The notes below the pieces were generated by a model. It did not search any database and was not told where the DNA came from. It saw nothing but the letters and a program-made list of their open reading frames with translations. Source: Chrysochromulina parva (lineage: Eukaryota; Haptophyta; Prymnesiales; Chrysochromulinaceae). Taken from it: DNA of 20,077 nucleotides. A program made the position numbers and the translations under genes. Below are positions 14,900 through 20,077 of this stretch, piece after piece; within the stretch, counting starts at the first letter, position 1, and each line of letters begins with the position of its first letter. The stretch spans positions 1 through 20,077 of the forward strand of contig PJAB01000831.1 in assembly GCA_002887195.1 (NCBI GenBank). The letters run 5' to 3'.

Positions 14900-17800
14900 T
14901 TACCAACACGAGTCTTCTGGACGAAGTTCTTCGCGCTGAAGAGTCCCGTCTAGATCGATGCCGCGCGTAGACGGAGGTCGCCGCCGTCGCCAGCCGTCGC
15001 CGCTGTCGCTGGCACACCAGCTACTAGTAAATGGGTGCCGGTCCGCGCTCTGCGCCGACATGGACTCAGTATGAGCGTGCTGAACATCCTTAGGCGAGCG
15101 CGGCGCCCAACCCGGCGCCCTGACACTCTCGTCGAGAGCGGCTGGCGTGCGAAGTGTCTCCGCGGCTTGGTAAGCATCGAGCGGCGAAGCGGGCTTCGAG
15201 CTGCGCTCGCTCGCTCGAAGCTCGTGTCGCCGCTCGCCGGGGGTCTTCACACGTGTGCGCTGGCTGATGCTCGGCTGGATAGGGCGGCTCAACGCCTTGA
15301 GCTGCACAAGCTGCCTGTCCACTGCCCACGACTCCACCTCAGTGGCCCACTCGGGGCTCGAGCCATGCCGCCTGCTCCGTGATGCAAACGTCGAGCCGTC
15401 TCTGACCGAGGGGACGGTCGCCGTCTGCGTGCCAACGGTGCAGCTGTCTCGAGTGGCGCCTGCGACGGCGAGTACGTGCAGCCCGCGACTCTGGTTGCGA
15501 CGCGCCTCGAGCGCCCACTGGCTGAAGCGAGGCGCGAGCGCGCCGTGCACACAACTCCGACGGAAGAAGCTCGAGCGCAGCCGACGCGCCTTGCGATAGG
15601 CCAAGCACCAGCCCTTCCACAGCCGCAGAGCCGCGCGATCAGCTGCAAGGCACCGGATGACCTCGACGCTCCGACGGGCGCCCCCCAGCGCTCGGGCGTG
15701 CATTGTCCACTGCCCCAGAGCTCGCAGCGCCACCCTATGCTCCCCCCGCCCCGCAGAGCTCCGCTGCGCGATCCTCGCCGCATTCCGGCGGTCCAGCACC
15801 AGTGTGTGCCACACGACCCACCCCCGTCGCTCGCGCCGCTTGAGGAAGTGGGTCCACGCGCGACGCACGAGCCGCTGCCGCTCGCGGAATCGGTCGCACC
15901 GGCGCGTCCACGAATTCCAAGCACGGATCTCATGCTGGTGGCGCAGCGCGCGCCAGGTCTTCATCGTCAGCTGCGCATGCCGATGCTCGCAAGCGACCAG
16001 GGTTATCCACGAGTTGAGCCCTTGCCGCATGAGACGGAAGATACAGGCGCAGACCATTTGGTTGTGAGTACGCCCGCGTCGGTGAATCTCGCGTGCGTGT
16101 GAGAACCAATCGCGCCACGTCTGCTCACAGCGGCGGCGGTGCATCCTACGCAATCCGCGCAGCACTTGTTGTGCGCGCCACTGCCGCTCGCGTGTCAAGC
16201 CGCGCCACGTCAGAACGCCGCGCCCCGTGCCATGGTACCGGGATACGCTGGCAGCGCGGTCTGCGAGCGCGCACTTGTGCAGGTGCTTCTCGAGCATCCC
16301 TTGCCAAGCTTGCCATGCGCGGTGAACCAGCGCGCTCGTGACGGCGCCCGACGTCCTCATCAGACAAGCGCGTAGGCGTGCCAGCTCGGCGTGTGCCGCT
16401 CTCCAGCCGCCCAGCCCGCGCGCGATCCTCCCCAGGAGCACACCTCTCTTGCCGGCACGCAACCGACGCATCGCCATCTTGTGGATCTCGACGAGCTCGT
16501 GAAAGGCATTGAAGGCGCATCCCATGCGCAACTTGAGTATGCGGAGCCCGCTGCGCGCCATCGCACCTTCCTGGCGCCCCCAGGGGGCACCGATCACTTT
16601 CCAAGTGTGCCAGCTGCGCGAGTAGGTGCTGCTGCACCAGTGCTGCAGCGCCCGCGTCTCGGGATCGGTGTGCCGATGTAGCGCGGCGCTCCACCCTCGA
16701 AACCCGTCTGCCTGGCGCTGGTACATGAACAACGCGAGGCCGCATCGCAGCGTATGCAGGAGCATGGACCGCTCCAAGGCGTACGCGCGCCAGGCCACCC
16801 AACCTCGCGAGAGGTGGTGGTGCATCATGCGCCCGAGGCTTAGTCGCATCGAGGTGCGCGACGCCTGGAGCGCCATCGCCGTTGCACGCCAGCCAAGCCA
16901 GCCGCCCGAGAGCTTGCGATGAAACAAGTGGCGCCCCGCCGTGTGCGTCGCGAGAAGTCGGATGCGGCGAGCGATGCACAGGGCCGCCCAGCTGTTCAAC
17001 CCCTTACGCAGCACCTTTTGGTAGAGGAGCGCGATCCCGCGCCGTGCAAGCCACAATTTGCGCCGCCTCTCGGCAGCAAACGAAGCCCACGAATGCCAAG
17101 CCGTCGCTGCCTTCCGATGCACCATCATGCTCACGCTCCGTCGGTGAAGGGCGCGCAAGCGCCGCTGCTCGTACACCGCCAAGCGCCAGCCGTTGAAGCC
17201 CTCTCGCTCGGCACGCCGGCTGAGCGCCATCAGGCCGCGTCGTGCGAGCGTTCCGAGAAGCTTCCGCTCGCTAACGATGCTCCGCCATGCGCCCCATGAA
17301 CGTTGGGCATGACGATGGATGACTCCACCGATCACTTGGAGCGATGCTGCAAGCTGGCGCGACTGTGAGCCAACTCGATGTTTCCACGTAGCCAACGCGG
17401 CGCGCTCCTGCTTGCGCGCCATGTCCCTGCACAGCCGTTGATCCCGTCGGACATGCTCGGCAAAGTGGCACCACGAGCTCAAGGCTTGGCGCTCGCGCCT
17501 AATGACGAGCGCGAGGTGGCTCTGGAACATGGCCGCGCGTCCGCGTACCTCTTGCGTATAGTTGAGCCTCATCTGGCCCCAGCTGAGCCCGAGGAGGCGT
17601 GACTGGAGTGCGCCTTGGCTGCGCCGATAGAGGACGACCTCCCGCAGCTGCCTCCGATGCTGCGCTGCCCATGCTGACAAGCCGCATTGGTAAAGGTGGC
17701 GTCTCTGCCGCTGAGTGCTCGCCACGCACAAGCTCACGCGGCGCGCATAGGACAGGATTGCGTCGAGGCTGCGCCGAAGCAAGTGCCGCCCCCTCCGCTG

Positions 17801-19183
17801 CTCACGCGAGCGCCTGACGCTGCAACGGACTGCCGCGTGCCGGCGCCGGCGCGCGGCTGTGACCCAATTCTCGAGGCTCGTAGCGAGCACAACAGCTCGC
17901 CAACTCCTCATCGCAATGCCGGCCGCCGCCCAGACCGCGAGTTGGCCATCGATGCTCTCCCGCCACCGGCCGAGCGCGCGTATACACGGGTAGCTCAGCA
18001 CATGAGCACGCGCCGTGCGACTGAGCGCCCACCAGGCCCGCCGCGCCGCCCGCACGCTGCACCAGCGGCGCATGGCACGGTGCCTGGCACGGTGCACGCT
18101 CGTAAGCGCCAGCGCACCGAGTAGCGCGAGGGCGCGCCGACGCGCTTGCGTCTCGGCGGCGAGGGCGACGTGCATCTTGCTCACGGCGGCACAGAGACGC
18201 TCGATACGGCGCGCCTCCAGATACGCAGGCACGGTCGCGCTCTGCGCGGCAAGGCGCAAAGATAGCCACCGCGCTGCATGCCAGCAGTTCATACCGCGCC
18301 GCAGCCGCCGGTTGAGCATTGATCGTGAGCCACACAGCAGCCGCCATTGATCGAGGCGGCCCCGCCAGCGTCGCCAATGGGCTACCAAGCACTGCCATCC
18401 CTTGCGCAGCTCACGGCCCGCTACGCGGCATGCGGCCACCACCTGCTGCCGTCGGATGGCGGTTCGTCGATCGTGCCAGGCATTCACTATCCACACGGCC
18501 GATGCCTCTCGGAGGCCATCAAGCCGGGCAGTCTGACGGATGGACTTTGCGATGGCCTCGATCATGGACTGCGCGGTGGCACGGCGCGCCCATGCGCAGA
18601 AGGCGGCGGACTGTGCAAGCTGCGGCCGTGCGGTGGCGGCGATTGCGCCAGCTCGTTTCCGGATGGTTTGCGACGTCCAGCTAAGCCACCGCCGCACCAT
18701 CGCGTGACGGTCGAGCTCGCGAATGGCGAGGGTGGCGCGATACTGAAGCGCCTTCGCAGTGTCTCGCGACGTGCGCCATCGTCTGAACTTGTGGCGCATG
18801 GCATTGCGGAGGCTCACGTGAGTCAGTAAGCGCGCCGTCTCGGGCTCGAGGACGTCGTCGAGCGGATCCGGAGGCTGCAGAGGTCCCTTGTCAAAGAGCT
18901 CGCGGCGTCTTGGCAAGGGGAGCGAAAATCCGTCGCCATAGAGCTCGAGACCATCGATGTATGGCGAGGGCAGCCGATCTTTGAGGGGTGTGTGCTGCTC
19001 GGCTTGGGACGGCGACGGCGGCAGGCTGCGCTGCATGGCACCCACGTACCAGACCTGAAGCCGGCTAGGCTCAGGCGCTTTCAGTGCTGTCTGCCCTCGA
19101 GTGGACCTCCAGCCCTCAAACAGCCGCGCTGGTGCAAGTCGTGGCGAGGGCGTCTGGTACACAGCCCGACTCCGATCCTGCAT
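14900..19183 (-). CDS. Sfi1-like tryptophan-repeat protein, 1427 aa
   Basis: The frame is open from 19261, but the first ATG is at 19183 (MQDRSRAVYQTPSPR), preceded by an acceptor-like TTTTGTGCAG. TAA is at 14902-14900. It has an N-terminal Pro/Ser-rich region (about 1-120), then about 1100 residues of helical repeats each ending in x-x-W, with Arg/His/Leu-rich spacers (GFNGWRLAV, TAWHSWASF, LNSWAAL, GWLGWRAT, GWVAWRAY, GFRGWSAAL), then a disordered Ser/Arg-rich tail of about 180 residues. The dominant spacing between Trp anchors is 33 residues. This is the signature of Sfi1 repeats, which form one long helix that binds a row of centrins at spindle pole bodies, centrosomes and basal bodies. 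Role in the microtubule-organising centre or flagellar base is inferred from that family. Length and about 30 repeats exceed yeast Sfi1. It is a single exon as far as I can see. Confidence 0.78.
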   Translation of the reverse strand: MQDRSRAVYQTPSPRLAPARLFEGWRSTRGQTALKAPEPSRLQVWYVGAMQRSLPPSPSQAEQHTPLKDRLPSPYIDGLELYGDGFSLPLPRRRELFDKGPLQPPDPLDDVLEPETARLLTHVSLRNAMRHKFRRWRTSRDTAKALQYRATLAIRELDRHAMVRRWLSWTSQTIRKRAGAIAATARPQLAQSAAFCAWARRATAQSMIEAIAKSIRQTARLDGLREASAVWIVNAWHDRRTAIRRQQVVAACRVAGRELRKGWQCLVAHWRRWRGRLDQWRLLCGSRSMLNRRLRRGMNCWHAARWLSLRLAAQSATVPAYLEARRIERLCAAVSKMHVALAAETQARRRALALLGALALTSVHRARHRAMRRWCSVRAARRAWWALSRTARAHVLSYPCIRALGRWRESIDGQLAVWAAAGIAMRSWRAVVLATSLENWVTAARRRRHAAVRCSVRRSREQRRGRHLLRRSLDAILSYARRVSLCVASTQRQRRHLYQCGLSAWAAQHRRQLREVVLYRRSQGALQSRLLGLSWGQMRLNYTQEVRGRAAMFQSHLALVIRRERQALSSWCHFAEHVRRDQRLCRDMARKQERAALATWKHRVGSQSRQLAASLQVIGGVIHRHAQRSWGAWRSIVSERKLLGTLARRGLMALSRRAEREGFNGWRLAVYEQRRLRALHRRSVSMMVHRKAATAWHSWASFAAERRRKLWLARRGIALLYQKVLRKGLNSWAALCIARRIRLLATHTAGRHLFHRKLSGGWLGWRATAMALQASRTSMRLSLGRMMHHHLSRGWVAWRAYALERSMLLHTLRCGLALFMYQRQADGFRGWSAALHRHTDPETRALQHWCSSTYSRSWHTWKVIGAPWGRQEGAMARSGLRILKLRMGCAFNAFHELVEIHKMAMRRLRAGKRGVLLGRIARGLGGWRAAHAELARLRACLMRTSGAVTSALVHRAWQAWQGMLEKHLHKCALADRAASVSRYHGTGRGVLTWRGLTRERQWRAQQVLRGLRRMHRRRCEQTWRDWFSHAREIHRRGRTHNQMVCACIFRLMRQGLNSWITLVACEHRHAQLTMKTWRALRHQHEIRAWNSWTRRCDRFRERQRLVRRAWTHFLKRRERRGWVVWHTLVLDRRNAARIAQRSSAGRGEHRVALRALGQWTMHARALGGARRSVEVIRCLAADRAALRLWKGWCLAYRKARRLRSSFFRRSCVHGALAPRFSQWALEARRNQSRGLHVLAVAGATRDSCTVGTQTATVPSVRDGSTFASRSRRHGSSPEWATEVESWAVDRQLVQLKALSRPIQPSISQRTRVKTPGERRHELRASERSSKPASPLDAYQAAETLRTPAALDESVRAPGWAPRSPKDVQHAHTESMSAQSADRHPFTSSWCASDSGDGWRRRRPPSTRGIDLDGTLQREELRPEDSCW
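16691..17386 (-). repeat. Run of seven exact 99-bp (33-residue) protein repeats
   Basis: TGG codons of the anchor Trp fall at 17384-17386, 17186-17188 and 16691-16693, with the intermediate anchors at exactly 33-residue steps. The DNA units themselves have diverged, so this is protein-level, not microsatellite-level, periodicity. Confidence 0.85.
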
Positions 19184-19560
19184 TCCTGCACAAAAGTCCT
19201 CGCAACTTCGGCAACTTTTTGGAAATTTGGCGCATGCAAATGTGCGAAACAGTAAGACCACTTTTCACAATTTCAGTTTTCTACAGACTTGAGACTACAC
19301 CGCACACTCACACACCTGTTTGCTGGACCCAACTCAGAAATTTCCAGAACACGAGACGAGAACAGGCTCCAACAGGCCTCCGGGGTTCCACACTGGCTCT
19401 CTCAGCATCTCGCCTCATCCGGATCGACATGTGCCGTCGGCCCCCGTTGCGATGTCACTCATCCATGCACTCAAAGCCTCATCTTCGGTTACTCAGGTCT
19501 CTCAGCCCCTCCCCCACGCACGTTCACTGCAGAACAGTCCACAGGTTTCGATCAAGCGCT
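19184..19560. other. Spacer between two minus-strand genes, 377 bp
   Basis: It contains the upstream region of the Sfi1-like gene and the 3' flank of the next gene. It is AT-richer near 19200-19280 (CAACTTTTTGGAAATTTGG and a TTTTCACAATTTCAG tract). The reverse strand carries no clear TATA box. The frame of the Sfi1-like gene stays open back to 19261 without ATG, so an upstream exon is possible. Confidence 0.45.
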
Positions 19561-20077
19561 CTATACCAAACTGAGGCCCGACTGCGCGCAGTACTGGCGC
19601 GCGCCGAGCTTCGCCCGCGCATGGATCTTGTCGTACATGGCGTCGTCCCCCTCCTGCGGCAACGAGTCGGCGAACGCGACCATGGCTCGGAAGGCAGGAT
19701 CGTCCGTCATGACCGGGCTGTAGACGCTGTGCGCTCCGACGTAGCCAGCGGCGAACTCGCGCAGCATCTGACTGAAGGGCATCCGAGGATCGCTCGGAAC
19801 CAGATCGGCCAGGAAGAGATCCGCCCGGGTGCCGCTCAGCTTCTTACTCGCAAGCAGCTCGGGGTCCACTGTCCCCGGTGCGGCGCCCGCGACGGCGCTC
19901 GCCACCTCGCACGAGTAGATGGGCAGCTGGTAGTTGGTGAAGCCGAGGGCTCCGAGTGGGACTTGGCCGAGGCTGAAGCCCACGCGAATCTTGGGCACGT
20001 GGCTCGGCTGGTAGAGCATGTGATCCTGGAAGCTCGCTTGCACGTGCACGTTGTCACGGGCGAGCACATCGCGCAAC
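19561..20077 (-). CDS. C-terminal part of an unrecognised protein (5' end outside window)
   Basis: The frame is open from the window edge to TAG at 19563-19561, giving 171 visible residues after an incomplete first codon. The sequence reads as a well-folded globular protein with balanced composition (FQDHMLYQPSHVPKIRVGFSLG, GFTNYQLPIYSCEV, RMPFSQMLREFAAGYVGAH, MYDKIHARAKLGARQYC). No membrane segment, repeat or catalytic motif that I recognise is visible. It lies on the same strand as, and upstream of, the Sfi1-like gene, 377 bp away. Splicing within the visible part is not needed to keep the frame open. Confidence 0.65.
   Translation of the reverse strand, partial: LRDVLARDNVHVQASFQDHMLYQPSHVPKIRVGFSLGQVPLGALGFTNYQLPIYSCEVASAVAGAAPGTVDPELLASKKLSGTRADLFLADLVPSDPRMPFSQMLREFAAGYVGAHSVYSPVMTDDPAFRAMVAFADSLPQEGDDAMYDKIHARAKLGARQYCAQSGLSLV

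Noticed and set aside
15289..18398. Many open frames of 100-280 aa on both strands within the Sfi1-like gene
   Set aside because: High GC leaves stops rare in all frames. Only the long minus frame shows periodic Trp anchors.

Overview
This window is nuclear DNA from a GC-rich eukaryote, most likely a unicellular alga or related protist. A haptophyte or stramenopile is my guess from the overall style, and I cannot prove it. The evidence for a eukaryote is: genes interrupted by short GT-AG introns whose removal joins good protein sequence in the right phase; CAG-encoded glutamine runs; a eukaryotic-type NAD-dependent glycerol-3-phosphate dehydrogenase; an Hsp90-activator (Aha1-type) domain; and a huge Sfi1-like tryptophan-repeat protein of the centrosome/basal-body type. 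I saw no operons, ribosome binding sites, tRNA or rRNA genes, CRISPR array or intact mobile element.

Layout, left to right. 1-729 (+) is the 3' end of a membrane-protein-like gene. 1096-1701 (-) is a small two-exon gene of unknown function. 1872-2711 (-) encodes a glutamine-rich, nuclear-looking protein. 3096-4609 (+) is the three-exon glycerol-3-phosphate dehydrogenase, divergent from the glutamine-rich gene across a 384-bp spacer with a pentamer microsatellite. 5336-7187 (+) is, in my reading, a single three-exon gene: an Aha1 N-domain, then three copies of an undescribed repeat, then a C-terminal membrane anchor. 7777-9444 (+) encodes a chromatin-reader-like protein with polyQ, polyG and two Tudor-like barrels. 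9867-11030 (-) is a two-exon gene with a repeated NGxS[VI]xGGIF motif. 12018-13169 (-) encodes a disordered, probably nuclear protein. 13332-14708 (+) holds a broken, coding-like stretch. 14900-19183 (-) is the Sfi1-like gene. 19561-20077 (-) is the 3' part of an unrecognised gene.

The genes look like an ordinary mix of housekeeping and lineage-specific functions, not one pathway. The most unusual item is the 5336-7187 gene. Its domain combination is unfamiliar, its two introns sit at the same place and phase in two repeat copies, and one intron carries duplications that include its own splice sites. The second is the broken frame at 13332-14708. The third is the strict 33-residue period of the Sfi1-like protein.

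Intron boundaries were placed by eye from GT/AG, reading-frame phase and protein continuity, so each is a model that a transcript could confirm or overturn.
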